Assembly: GCA_943367755.1 (NCBI GenBank)
Contig: CALRKB020000012.1
Coordinates: 43,576 to 107,575, forward strand
DNA from: PCC-6802 sp943367755
Lineage (GTDB): Bacteria > Cyanobacteriota > Cyanobacteriia > Pseudanabaenales > Pseudanabaenaceae
Reading direction: 5' to 3'
Length of the DNA: 64,000 bases
The notes under the pieces were generated by a model. The model ran no database searches, was not told where the DNA came from, and saw only the letters and a program-made list of their open reading frames with translations. The first letter of the stretch is position 1, and every line of letters begins with the position of its first letter. Of the stretch, positions 25,267 through 33,992 are shown piece by piece. Position numbers and translations under genes: made by a program.

Positions 25267-25441
25267 GACCAAGGCTGTCAAAAGTTCCTCTTTTCGCCAT
25301 TTCAGCAAATAGGGTTTGTTGGCCTAAGTATAATAGGTGTATATCGGCAAGCAGTTTCCTGGCAGAATCCAGATCGATATTCTGGATTTGCTGGCAGAAT
25401 TTCGTATGGGTAAACTGCTTCTCAAGTGGCATATCGTTCAT
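25259..25441 (-). CDS. Small NblA-like protein
   Basis: 60 aa. The chosen ATG (25441) has an AGAGG ribosome-binding site seven bases upstream; an in-frame ATG at 25462 lacks one. The pattern LEKQF-x9-QIQNIDLDSARKLLADIH-L-YLGQQ recalls NblA (LEQQF then a second helix with A-x3-L-x2-L), the small helical adaptor that drives phycobilisome breakdown in starved cyanobacteria. The C-terminus differs from classic NblA, which ends in a K-x-x-W-type tail, so it may be a divergent paralogue. Tentative. Confidence 0.5.
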   Translation of the reverse strand: MNDMPLEKQFTHTKFCQQIQNIDLDSARKLLADIHLLYLGQQTLFAEMAKRGTFDSLGLS

Positions 25442-25998
25442 GCTGCTACCTCTTATAGTCAATCAGGACTGTATTCGTGATTCACTTCTCAAGTTCGTAC
25501 GCAATTGCTAAGTAGACTGATAGACGAAAAGAAGCTTCTATCACAGTTGTGGCTACTTTTGAGGCAGGCGTAACAATTCTTTAAGAATAGTAGTAATGTA
25601 TCACGCGAATACAATAAATCCATATACCTAGAGAAATATGTTAGAACTGAACAAATTCTAAGTTTAACAATACTAATTCTCATTAAAATCTATTTTAAAT
25701 AAGCAAAGATAGCACATACCCTTAGATCTTTTAGAGGCAGGAAATATGTAAGAACCTGGCAATCAATTGCATGCTAAAAGCTTAAACCTATTGCAAATGA
25801 TTGGTTGCAGATATTTTTTAGTCTGCTTTAGCTCTGAACCAAGAACTTGAGTGCTTGGGAAATATGCGTTCTTTAAATAATAAAAAAGAAGACTAGGTAG
25901 GCATAGTAAATGCTTTTGCCAGATCTACCTAGATCTTCTTCCTGATTCCTAGAGAGGAGAACACTATATTCAGAAATTAGCATTAATAAGAATTAATG
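25442..25998. other. 557-base AT-rich intergenic region
   Basis: It should contain the promoter of the NblA-like gene at its left end and the terminator of the allophanate-domain gene at its right end (25886-25940). A minus-strand reading frame of 64 codons exists at 25489-25683 but has odd composition (many Cys, Ser and Leu) and no ribosome-binding site, so I do not call it. No perfect NtcA site (GTA-N8-TAC) was found here. Confidence 0.5.
25886..25940 (-). terminator. Rho-independent terminator
   Basis: Long imperfect stem: AAGAAGACTAGGTAG at 25886-25900 pairs with CTACCTAGATCTTCTT at 25925-25940 with one bulged base, and GCAT/ATGC pair inside the loop. On the minus strand the stem is followed by a TTCTTTTTTATT tract, so it terminates the gene at 25999-26388. 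Confidence 0.8.
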
Positions 25999-26388
25999 TC
26001 AATAATTTTGGCATTCTTTCTTGTAGGCACGCCAGCCACCCCATTCCGAAATTTCGCGCTTACCATCACACAAAATAGGTTCACCTAATACACCCAATAC
26101 CTCTTCACCATCAATGAGGCGAACCTTACCAATACATAATCCTGGTGGTTCCTGGAGCAAAATTTTACCTAGTCCAGTAAACGGTATGGCCCAAACTTCA
26201 ACTGCGATCGCGACTCCACCACTGGCAACGCGAATCATAGCAGGATGAACATCATCAATTGACCAGAGGCGATAGGCAGGTTCAGTAGTTGTTTCGCGCA
26301 CAAACTGAGCATCCACGGCTAAAAGGTTGCCGTTCAGCTCTAATCCCTGCATCAAAGTGCCATTGACGGCAAGCTTGACTGTTTGCAT
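25999..26388 (-). CDS. Allophanate hydrolase C-terminal-like domain protein
   Basis: 129 aa from the ATG at 26388 (a GTG four codons upstream is possible). It is a stand-alone copy of the domain found at the C-terminus of allophanate hydrolases (AtzF-type, gamma-glutamylcyclotransferase-like fold): MQGLELNGNLLAVDA, AYRLWSIDDVHPAMIRV, VAIAVEVWAIP, and the closing ISEWGGWRAY. In AtzF the domain decarboxylates N-carboxycarbamate. Here the amidase domain is missing, so the role is open. It ends at a strong terminator. Confidence 0.8.
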   Translation of the reverse strand: MQTVKLAVNGTLMQGLELNGNLLAVDAQFVRETTTEPAYRLWSIDDVHPAMIRVASGGVAIAVEVWAIPFTGLGKILLQEPPGLCIGKVRLIDGEEVLGVLGEPILCDGKREISEWGGWRAYKKECQNY

Positions 26389-26514
26389 AGAGGTTTTCAC
26401 TTGAATATAAGGCAGGGTAGATCGGAGTGTCTGCCCTTACGGCAGGCGAGATTAGTCTGATGAAAACCGCTATATTGGTTCTCGAGTCAATTATATTGCT
26501 GTAGAAGTTTAACC

Positions 26515-27369
26515 TTGGATTTCCCAAAGCTGAAAGAGTTTTTGCAAACGCATCTTAGCCACCTAGTAAGGGAGCGTGACCCCTATTTAGCAACTGGCGG
26601 TCATTTTTTTGTCCAGCAGTACATCAAACAGCAACTCTCTTTGTGGGGTACCGTAGAAACCCATAAATTTGAGGTAAGAGGCGAAACATATCAAAATCTG
26701 ATTTTGAATTTACCAGCGATCGCCACTAGCGGCAAAAAAGCCCCCATTTTAATCGGAGCTCACTATGATGCTGTACCAGGATCGCCAGGTGCAGATGATA
26801 ATGCTACAGGCGTTGCGGTTTTATTAGAGCTAGCGAGAGCATTTGCCGAACAACCCCTCACCTATCCAGTCCGGCTAATTGCTTTCGATCATGAGGAAAG
26901 TGGCATGTTGGGGAGTACTGCCTATGCGAATGATTTGTGGCAACAAAAGCAGCCATTACGATTAATGCTTTCTCTGGAAATGTTGGGGTATTGCGACCAT
27001 ATCCCAGGTTCGCAACGCTACCCAATCCCATTGTTGAAAAGATTCTATCCAGATCGCGGTGATTTTATTGCTCTGATTGGTAATGCGATCGCAATTCCCG
27101 ATCTGTTTTGGCTCAATCGAAGTATGCGACAAAATGGGACATCCTGTGAATGGTTACCTGTTCCGAATCGAGGGTTGATTCTACCTGATACGCGGCGTAG
27201 CGACCAAGCCCCGTTTTGGGATTTGGGGTATCGAGCCATGATGGTGACTGATACGGCAAACATGCGTAATCCCCATTACCACCTGCCAAGCGATCTCATT
27301 GATACGCTCGATCTAGATTTTCTCACGAGAGTCTGTCATGGACTAATTAACAGTATTCCCCACCTGTAA
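26515..27369 (+). CDS. M28 family zinc peptidase
   Basis: 284 aa. Zinc-binding residues are visible in order: GAHYDAVPGSPGADDNATG (residues 82-100, first His and Asp), FDHEESG (catalytic Glu), LEMLGYCD, and the C-terminal NPHYHLPSD (last His). An aminopeptidase or, given the family, a glutaminyl-cyclase-like enzyme. The start is TTG; no better ATG precedes the motifs. No signal peptide, so probably cytoplasmic. Confidence 0.85.
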   Translation: MDFPKLKEFLQTHLSHLVRERDPYLATGGHFFVQQYIKQQLSLWGTVETHKFEVRGETYQNLILNLPAIATSGKKAPILIGAHYDAVPGSPGADDNATGVAVLLELARAFAEQPLTYPVRLIAFDHEESGMLGSTAYANDLWQQKQPLRLMLSLEMLGYCDHIPGSQRYPIPLLKRFYPDRGDFIALIGNAIAIPDLFWLNRSMRQNGTSCEWLPVPNRGLILPDTRRSDQAPFWDLGYRAMMVTDTANMRNPHYHLPSDLIDTLDLDFLTRVCHGLINSIPHL

Positions 27370-27394
27370 ATTATCCGATCGTGGGTAGGTGAAA

Positions 27395-27598
27395 CTAAAA
27401 AGCTAGAAATTCTTGACTTGCCCAAATTTGCTTCTGGGCTTCCCATGCGCGATCGAGTAACCGCAGGTTTGTGTCTACGTCAAAAGTTGCCGATCTACAT
27501 GTAGTCAATGTAGATGTAACAAAAGCTTTTAAACCAAGCTGAGTTAACGACTGATTTGCAGGGTTAGAGTTGTTCATGTTAACAACCAGATGTTCCAT
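27395..27598 (-). CDS. Small hypothetical protein
   Basis: 67 aa, start ATG, no membrane segment. No family recognised. The 20 C-terminal residues (NLRLLDRAWEAQKQIWAS) look helical and protein-like. The upstream AT-rich region could hold a promoter but there is no clear ribosome-binding site. Inside the frame, ATCTACAT and ATGTAGAT (27493-27500 and 27508-27515) form an inverted repeat. May not be real. Confidence 0.35.
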   Translation of the reverse strand: MEHLVVNMNNSNPANQSLTQLGLKAFVTSTLTTCRSATFDVDTNLRLLDRAWEAQKQIWASQEFLAF

Positions 27599-27754
27599 AA
27601 AGAATTTTGTGGAGTAATAGTTTCATTTGGGTGATAAAACTATCACTTCTAAAGACTAACTGAACAAACACCTGACCGTAAACTAACAGGGCGTTAGAGA
27701 TTATTTGACCATACCGATAATCTACCTAACAAACTGTTAGCAATCTGTGAGAAC

Positions 27755-28291
27755 TTAGACAACCTGGTGATTAGCGATCGCTTTCTGAATGAACTGCTGC
27801 CAGGTGTCATTTGGAGTCCAGATTTGGGCTAAGTTTTGCTGTGCCTGCTCTTCACTCACTTGTTTGTAAATGCGATTATAGAGGTACATGAAGGCTGAAA
27901 CTCTCATATTGGCTGCGCAGTGAACGAATACGGGCTTATCTGCATTGGCTTGCATGGCATTGGCGAAAGCTAGGAAGTTCTCAAGTGTAGGATGCTCCCA
28001 AACTACGGGAATGTGGATGTATTGCATGCCCAAATTCTCCGCGATCGCCCTTTCGTGAGGTAAGGCATTAGCCGACTCAGGTAAAGCGAGATTAATAACT
28101 ACCTGGTAGCCGGAATCTTTTATCGCTGGGAATTGATCTTCCGTTGGTTGCCCTGCAGTAGCAATTGAGTTGGAGAGTTGGAGATAATTATAGATATCTT
28201 CAAGTTGATTGCCTATAAGATTAATCCTCAGAACTCGACTAACAAATAACTTTAGGAAATCAAAAACGGCTCGAAAAGGGTGAGTAGGCAT
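27755..28291 (-). CDS. Protein tyrosine phosphatase-like protein (DUF442-type)
   Basis: 178 aa from the ATG at 28291; an upstream GTG at 28366 would add 25 residues without family character. The core includes ATAGQPTEDQFPAIKDSGYQVVINLALP, typical of DUF442/Blh-like and dual-specificity phosphatases (residues about 44-71), and the P-loop VHCAANMRVSAF near residue 125. The loop is CX4R, one residue shorter than classic CX5R phosphatases but like the rhodanese/DUF442 group. Substrate unknown. Isolated on the minus strand. Confidence 0.75.
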   Translation of the reverse strand: MPTHPFRAVFDFLKLFVSRVLRINLIGNQLEDIYNYLQLSNSIATAGQPTEDQFPAIKDSGYQVVINLALPESANALPHERAIAENLGMQYIHIPVVWEHPTLENFLAFANAMQANADKPVFVHCAANMRVSAFMYLYNRIYKQVSEEQAQQNLAQIWTPNDTWQQFIQKAIANHQVV

Positions 28292-28451
28292 AGGGTGAAA
28301 TGAATTTTCTCTGGCGTGATGACAGCGAACATAGACTTTGTACCTTAGCTGTAAATTCAGTATCACACTTTATTTTGTAGCATATAAGGAAAGGCTACGA
28401 TTGGCCTTGTGCCTCTAGGAACAGACCCAATAGGGCATTGAGGCTGGTTTT

Positions 28452-28631
28452 TTGGACGCACTAGGCATCGGCATCAGACAAAGAAGGCTATACACTAGCC
28501 TTTGGGTGTGTTCACCATTGGATGAGTTCAAGGTGAATGGAAAGCCGATCAAGCTTGCTCGAACGAATGTTGCAGCTAAAGCCGTTAGGATGCTGCTCAA
28601 GCAATTACTGATAACCCTAAACGAAGATTAA
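28452..28631 (+). CDS. Possible small protein or gene relic
   Basis: 59-codon frame with TTG start at 28452. GAGG lies eight bases upstream of it and an inverted repeat follows the stop at 28639-28658. The sequence is protein-like (a run with KVNGKPIKLARTNVAAKA and LKQLL), but no family is recognised. The frame is open back to a TAG at 28431, so nothing longer starts upstream. It sits in the gap between the phosphatase-like gene and the DUF3352 gene. Confidence 0.3.
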   Translation: MDALGIGIRQRRLYTSLWVCSPLDEFKVNGKPIKLARTNVAAKAVRMLLKQLLITLNED

Positions 28632-28638
28632 TCAGTTA

Positions 28639-28658
28639 AGCCAGTCAAAAGACTGGTT
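28639..28658 (+). terminator. Hairpin, weak terminator
   Basis: Stem AGCCAGTC / GACTGGTT (one G:U pair) with an AAAA loop, followed by ATTTATTGTC. It ends eight bases after the possible small gene and lies in the leader of the DUF3352 gene. Confidence 0.45.
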
Positions 28659-28720
28659 ATTTATTGTCTACAAAGTGTACTAAAGTGAATCACGATAAGC
28701 GCTGTCTCCCAGTTTTTCTT

Positions 28721-30439
28721 ATGAAGGCAAAATCAGTTGTTATCGGTATTGCGGCTGCGGCAATTGTATTACTGTTTCTTAGCATCACAGCAGTATCAAG
28801 AGTATTGAGTGCTTCGCCTGGCAACCTATGGCAAGGCGTCACAGTTCAACCTGTGGCCGCCACATTTTTACCCAAGCGATCGCCTTTAGTCGCATCGTTC
28901 TTGGTTAATCCCGATAAGTTGAGTTTGTCCGCGCAACTGGCGGCTAGACCTGGCGATCGCGCTGCCCTGCGCAACGAAATCCGCGATCTTAAGCAAGCGA
29001 TAAAACAGTTATGGGCATTGGACTATGACAAGGATGTCAAGCCCTGGGTGGGAGATGAAGTCACTTTTGCTGTCACCACCACCGATCTAGATCGTCAGCC
29101 TGAGAATGGGCTGCAACCTGGCTACTTACTGGCCCTGGCGATCGATAAACCATCTGTAGCCAAGAAATCCGTGGATGCGTTCTGGCAGAGACAGGCGATC
29201 GCAGGCATGGATCTGGCCTTTGAGCAGTATCAGGGCGTGCCTTTTATTTATGCCACACCCACATCAAAACGCTCCGGTCTGACCTCGGCAATTCTGGGCA
29301 AGTTTGTGTTGCTTGCAAACGATCCTAAAGCGATCCGCAATGCAATTAATGACATCCAGGTGCCGGATCTAGCTCTGGCAAGCGTCAGTAACTACCAAAA
29401 TAGCCTCGAACAGCTATCAGAAGCACATATCGGCGTTGCATTTGCCAACTTGGCTGAGTTGGGCAGATGGGGCACAGGCAGTAAGGCTTTGCCCGCTAAT
29501 TTTGCTAACCTACCTGATGCTAGTATTACCCTAGGATTAGGTTTAGATCGTTCAGGTGTAAAGGCAGAAACATTATTAACCCTGGAATCACTGTCTAAGC
29601 TACCTGCAATTGCCGCAAATAACTCCACTGACTCGACTGATAATAAAGCGCTCCAAGTTCTCCCTCAGAATAGTTCGCTGATTGTGGGACGCAACTTGCA
29701 GCAAACCTGGCAGCAAATTAGTACTGCTTTACAACCCTACCCTGAATTAGCGACTTTTTTAAATCAGGCGATCGCCTCCGCAACATCTGACGTGGGCTTG
29801 AATCCTGAGCAGGATATTTTTAACTGGGTACGTGGTGACTATGCGATTGGCTTATTGCCGGTAGCAGATAAGGCTCCTGACTGGGTATTTATTGCCCAAA
29901 AAAATGATGCAGAAACCTCTAAAGCCGCGATCGCTCAGCTTGACGAGGCCGCTCGTGGTAAAGGCAAGCTCACCGTTGGCAACATTGAGGTCAACGGTCA
30001 CGAACTGACAGTTTGGACGCGCCTCAGCGCCGTGAGCCTTAAATCTGACAAGAAAACCTCATCTTTAACTGGTACGGTGGCGTCGGTGCGCAGGCAGACC
30101 CCCGATCTGGTCTTGATTGCCAACTCTGTTGAGGCGATGGAAGCGGCAGAATCTTCTCTAGCCAGCGATCGCAATGGCATGACTAAGTCGGATAACTACA
30201 AGGCGATCGCGGCCACATTGCCCCGCAATTATCAAAGCTATGCTTACCTAGATAAGAATCTAAATTTAGCCACACTATTACCAGATACTGCTTTACTCAA
30301 ACCACTGCGTTCTGCATTCACAGCAACCAACCTGCCGATTGTTAAGCATATCAAAGCAATTAACCTGGCCGGTGTTGCCTCAAATCCCAAGGATAGTCCG
30401 AACATGAGGCGCGGTCAGATATTTTTTACCCTAAAGTAA
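28721..30439 (+). CDS. DUF3352 domain protein, membrane-anchored
   Basis: 572 aa from ATG 28721; the frame opens 19 codons earlier at a TTG, but the signal-anchor begins MKAKSVVIGIAAAAIVLL, which favours this ATG. After the N-terminal membrane helix the rest is a long periplasmic-type region matching the cyanobacterial DUF3352 family (for example the block SPLVASFLVNPDKLSLS near residue 50). Members are abundant cell-envelope proteins of unknown role. It is followed after 52 bases by a small coiled-coil gene on the same strand. Confidence 0.8.
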   Translation: MKAKSVVIGIAAAAIVLLFLSITAVSRVLSASPGNLWQGVTVQPVAATFLPKRSPLVASFLVNPDKLSLSAQLAARPGDRAALRNEIRDLKQAIKQLWALDYDKDVKPWVGDEVTFAVTTTDLDRQPENGLQPGYLLALAIDKPSVAKKSVDAFWQRQAIAGMDLAFEQYQGVPFIYATPTSKRSGLTSAILGKFVLLANDPKAIRNAINDIQVPDLALASVSNYQNSLEQLSEAHIGVAFANLAELGRWGTGSKALPANFANLPDASITLGLGLDRSGVKAETLLTLESLSKLPAIAANNSTDSTDNKALQVLPQNSSLIVGRNLQQTWQQISTALQPYPELATFLNQAIASATSDVGLNPEQDIFNWVRGDYAIGLLPVADKAPDWVFIAQKNDAETSKAAIAQLDEAARGKGKLTVGNIEVNGHELTVWTRLSAVSLKSDKKTSSLTGTVASVRRQTPDLVLIANSVEAMEAAESSLASDRNGMTKSDNYKAIAATLPRNYQSYAYLDKNLNLATLLPDTALLKPLRSAFTATNLPIVKHIKAINLAGVASNPKDSPNMRRGQIFFTLK

Positions 30440-30491
30440 TATATATAGATGAGTAAAAGGTTGGCAACGGCAGTAAAGAGGGAACTCATGT

Positions 30492-30773
30492 ATGACCGAA
30501 GTTCCAGATAGATCTAGATGGACAGATGACCGCCTGGATCGCATGAGCGATCCTCTTGATAGCTTTATTGCTGAGTCCCAACGACTATCAAAGACATGGG
30601 GTGAGCGACAAGCTAGAATCGACGCGTCAGTGGAGAGTATGGTAGATGCGGTTACGCGACTAACACAAAGCTCAGCCCAGCAATGGCAAGCTATCCAACA
30701 AATGCAGACTGAGGTTAGAGGATTGCAGGTTCAGAATCATCGCATCTTGCAACGAGTATTTGGCGATGAGTAA
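30492..30773 (+). CDS. Small coiled-coil protein coupled to cobD
   Basis: 93 aa soluble protein. Residues 30-90 form an alpha-helical coiled coil with regular hydrophobic spacing and much Gln and Arg. No family recognised. Its TAA stop directly abuts the ATG of the next gene, so the two are translated from one message. Confidence 0.6.
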   Translation: MTEVPDRSRWTDDRLDRMSDPLDSFIAESQRLSKTWGERQARIDASVESMVDAVTRLTQSSAQQWQAIQQMQTEVRGLQVQNHRILQRVFGDE

Positions 30774-31868
30774 ATGACCTTTGATCAACCTTCCCATGGC
30801 GGAAATATAGAGTGGGCGGCGAGTATAGCGGAGTGCAACCCAGAAGAAATCTTAGATTTTTCCGCAAGTATTAACCCTTTAGGTATGCCTGAGTCTGTTG
30901 CGCAGACATTGCGATCGCCCGCAGTTTTTGCCCAAATCCTTCACTACCCCGATCCCAATTACAGCCGTCTCAGACAAGCGATCGCCGCACATCACCAGAT
31001 TTCGCCAGATTGCGTATTGCCAGGTAACGGTGTCGCCGAACTATTGACCTGGGTATCTAAAGATCTCGCAGCATTGGCCGTAGTTACCTTGCCAATCCCA
31101 GCCTTTAACGACTACTTTCGTGCTTTAAAAACTGCTGGTGCTCACTTGCGGCAAGTGCCGATTGAATTTGCCGAAGCTGAAGATTGGCGAGAAGATATGT
31201 CTATGCCCTTGCCACCCAATGCCAATGGAAAATCTGAAGGCATTTTGCTGAACAATCCCCATAATCCTACGGGCAAGCTATATCAACGCGAGCAATTACT
31301 CCCCCTTTTAGATCGCTATGAATTAGTAGTAGTTGATGAGGCATTTATGGATTTCTTGCCACCCTCGTCATCCCAAAGTCTGGTCGATCTGGTGGAGTCA
31401 CACCCAAATCTGGTCATTCTGCGATCGCTGACTAAATTCTATGCTTTGCCAGGATTGCGCATTGGTTATGCGATCGCCCACCCAGATCGCCTGCATACTT
31501 GGCAAATGTGGCGCGACCCCTGGAGCGTGAATTGTTTGGCGATGGAGGCAGCGATCGCCGCACTTGGGGACAAAGAATTTCAGCACAAAACCTGGCAATG
31601 GTTACCGACCGCTAGAGCTAGCCTGCATCGAAATCTAGGCAAAATCCCTGGAATGAAACCGATCATGGGGGCAGCGAATTTCTTGTTAGTGGAGTCACCT
31701 GAAAAATCCGTCATCCAGTTGCGCGATTACCTGCTTGCAGAACACCGCATTCTAATTCGTGATTGCCATAGCTTCCCTGAACTGGGCGATCGCTATTTCC
31801 GTCTTTGTGTTAAAACCTTGGCGGAGCAGGAAAAGCTGCTACAAGGAATTCATCTTGCCCTCACTTGA
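30774..31868 (+). CDS. cobD: CobD-like threonine-phosphate decarboxylase
   Basis: 364 aa fold-type I PLP enzyme. It opens with the CobD/HisC-type HGGNIEWAA and FSASINPLG, carries NNPHNPTGK (residues 161-169) and the VVVDEAFMDF strand, and has the PLP lysine in SLTKFYALPGLRIGY (about residue 225). The HGGN and SASINPLG signatures point to CobD, which makes aminopropanol phosphate for cobalamin assembly, rather than HisC. The assignment over a generic aminotransferase is good but not proven; no other cobalamin gene is near. Confidence 0.82.
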   Translation: MTFDQPSHGGNIEWAASIAECNPEEILDFSASINPLGMPESVAQTLRSPAVFAQILHYPDPNYSRLRQAIAAHHQISPDCVLPGNGVAELLTWVSKDLAALAVVTLPIPAFNDYFRALKTAGAHLRQVPIEFAEAEDWREDMSMPLPPNANGKSEGILLNNPHNPTGKLYQREQLLPLLDRYELVVVDEAFMDFLPPSSSQSLVDLVESHPNLVILRSLTKFYALPGLRIGYAIAHPDRLHTWQMWRDPWSVNCLAMEAAIAALGDKEFQHKTWQWLPTARASLHRNLGKIPGMKPIMGAANFLLVESPEKSVIQLRDYLLAEHRILIRDCHSFPELGDRYFRLCVKTLAEQEKLLQGIHLALT

Positions 31869-32014
31869 ATCCTGGGAAATAATCTTAGATATCGGGTTTT
31901 CACTCTTCAGGCATACCCTGCAAGCATCCAACAAATGGGGCTAGTACGTTAATATTATTTAATAATTGACAAACTCTAAAATCTAAATATATCCCTCGGA
32001 TGGAGCATTGAGCA

Positions 32015-33865
32015 GTGAAGAATAAGAATTGGAGAAGTTTTGGGCTGTATGCACTGCTGGGAATTGTGGCGATTACGCTAGGTACCACGCTGATCGATAG
32101 TAGCCAAACCAAACCTCAAGAAGAATGGCGCTACAGTCGCCTATTAGAAGCGGTGGAGAGTAAGCCTCCTACTGTATCTAGGGTGATTGTTAGTAACGAT
32201 CGCACTTGGGCAGAAGCCGTGATTGCTGGCGGTGCTAGTGGTAATAAAAGAGTGCGGGTGAATCTGCCTAGCGATCCAGACTTCGTTAATATCCTTACTG
32301 ATAACAAAGTCGACCTTGATATTGCACCTCGGCGCAATGACGTTGCCGTATGGCAGACCCTAAGCAATCTGATTTTACCGATTTTGTTGCTAGTTGGTCT
32401 GTTCTTCTTGCTGCGTCGCGCCCAAGTTGGGCCTGGCAGTCAGGCAATGAACTTTGGCAAGTCTAAGGCCAGAGTGCAAATGGAGCCTCAAACCCAGGTC
32501 ACGTTTAGTGATGTCGCTGGTATCGAACAGGCAAAATTGGAGTTAACTGAAGTTGTAGACTTCCTCAAAAATTCCGATCGCTTCACAGCTGTAGGAGCCA
32601 AAATTCCCAAGGGTGTGCTGTTGGTTGGCCCTCCTGGTACTGGTAAAACTCTGCTAGCTCGTGCTGTAGCTGGGGAAGCAGGCGTACCTTTCTTCAGTAT
32701 TTCTGGTTCTGAATTTGTGGAGATGTTTGTTGGCGTTGGTGCTTCTAGAGTACGCGATCTGTTTGAGCAAGCTAAGTCTAATGCTCCCTGCATTGTCTTC
32801 ATTGATGAAATTGATGCGGTAGGTCGTCAACGCGGTGCTGGTTTAGGTGGCGGTAACGACGAGCGCGAGCAAACCCTCAACCAGTTACTCACAGAAATGG
32901 ACGGGTTTGAAGGCAATACTGGCATCATCATCATTGCAGCGACTAACCGCCCCGATGTATTGGATGCAGCGCTATTACGCCCAGGTCGCTTCGATCGCCA
33001 GGTAGTTGTCGATCGCCCCGATTTTGCTGGCCGTCTAGAAATTCTGAATGTACATGCGCGTGGAAAGACGCTGGGTCAAGATGTCGATCTAGAAAAAATT
33101 GCCCGTCGTACCCCGGGTTTCACGGGTGCCGATCTGTCTAACTTGCTCAACGAAGCCGCAATTCTGGCCGCACGTCGCAACCTCACCGAAATCTCAATGG
33201 ATGAGATTAATGATGCCGTCGATCGCGTTTTAGCTGGGCCCGAGAAGAAAGATCGAGTCATGAGCGATAAGCGCAAAAAGCTAGTGGCCTATCACGAGGC
33301 GGGTCATGCCCTAGTTGGCGCTCTATTGCCAGACTATGACGCTGTGCAGAAAGTAACGATTATCCCTCGCGGTCGTGCGGGTGGTCTCACCTGGTTCCTA
33401 CCTACTGAAGACAGGATGCAAAGCCGTTCTTACCTGCAAAACCAAATGGCAGTTGCCCTCGGTGGTCGTCTGGCTGAAGAGATTATATTTGGCGAAGAGG
33501 AAGTCACCACAGGTGCTTCGAGCGATTTGCAACAGGTAGCCGCGATCGCCCGTCAGATGATCATGCGTTTTGGCATGAGCGATAAGCTAGGCCCCATTGC
33601 GCTCGGTCGTTCTAGCGGCAATATGTTCCTCGGACGCGACATCATGTCTGAGCGTGATTTCTCAGAGGAAACCGCCGCCGTGATCGATGCTGAGGTAAGC
33701 GATCTAGTGGCATCTGCTTACAATCGCGCCAAACTGGTTCTAACCCAAAATCGTCACATCCTCGACCGGATTGCCGAACTCTTGATCGAACGAGAAACCG
33801 TTGATGCTGATGAGTTACAGGAGATTATTAATACCAGCGATGTCAGGTTGGCAGGTATTCTCTAA
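32015..33865 (+). CDS. ftsH: ATP-dependent zinc metalloprotease FtsH
   Basis: 616 aa from GTG. Two N-terminal membrane helices (about residues 9-26 and 112-130) flank a periplasmic or lumenal domain. The AAA domain has Walker A GPPGTGKT near residue 206 and Walker B FIDEIDAVG near 268. The protease has the zinc motif HEAGH near 426. Cyanobacteria carry four FtsH paralogues that turn over thylakoid proteins such as D1; which one this is cannot be told. An intrinsic terminator follows at 33904-33943. Confidence 0.97.
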   Translation: MKNKNWRSFGLYALLGIVAITLGTTLIDSSQTKPQEEWRYSRLLEAVESKPPTVSRVIVSNDRTWAEAVIAGGASGNKRVRVNLPSDPDFVNILTDNKVDLDIAPRRNDVAVWQTLSNLILPILLLVGLFFLLRRAQVGPGSQAMNFGKSKARVQMEPQTQVTFSDVAGIEQAKLELTEVVDFLKNSDRFTAVGAKIPKGVLLVGPPGTGKTLLARAVAGEAGVPFFSISGSEFVEMFVGVGASRVRDLFEQAKSNAPCIVFIDEIDAVGRQRGAGLGGGNDEREQTLNQLLTEMDGFEGNTGIIIIAATNRPDVLDAALLRPGRFDRQVVVDRPDFAGRLEILNVHARGKTLGQDVDLEKIARRTPGFTGADLSNLLNEAAILAARRNLTEISMDEINDAVDRVLAGPEKKDRVMSDKRKKLVAYHEAGHALVGALLPDYDAVQKVTIIPRGRAGGLTWFLPTEDRMQSRSYLQNQMAVALGGRLAEEIIFGEEEVTTGASSDLQQVAAIARQMIMRFGMSDKLGPIALGRSSGNMFLGRDIMSERDFSEETAAVIDAEVSDLVASAYNRAKLVLTQNRHILDRIAELLIERETVDADELQEIINTSDVRLAGIL

Positions 33866-33903
33866 GTTTCTTTGCTCACTGCTGAATTGACTCAATCCCA
33901 TTA

Positions 33904-33943
33904 AAGCCGTTTGCCGTAACCTGTACCAAGCAAGCGGCTTTTT
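33904..33943 (+). terminator. Rho-independent terminator of ftsH
   Basis: AAGCCGTTTGC at 33904-33914 pairs with GCAAGCGGCTT at 33930-33940 (one G:U), followed by TTT. Confidence 0.85.
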
Positions 33944-33992
33944 GGATTTCTCTACACCTTCGAGAGTGTGCCTCGGAGCGATCGCATAAACA

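Noticed and set aside
25489..25683. Minus-strand reading frame of 64 codons
   Set aside because: Cys- and Ser-rich, no start signals, lies in an AT-rich spacer.
25442..25700. NtcA site in front of the NblA-like gene
   Set aside because: Only imperfect GTA-N8-TxC matches were found.
30774..31868. Histidinol-phosphate aminotransferase (HisC)
   Set aside because: The HGGN and FSASINPLG motifs at the N-terminus favour CobD; HisC remains a weaker alternative.
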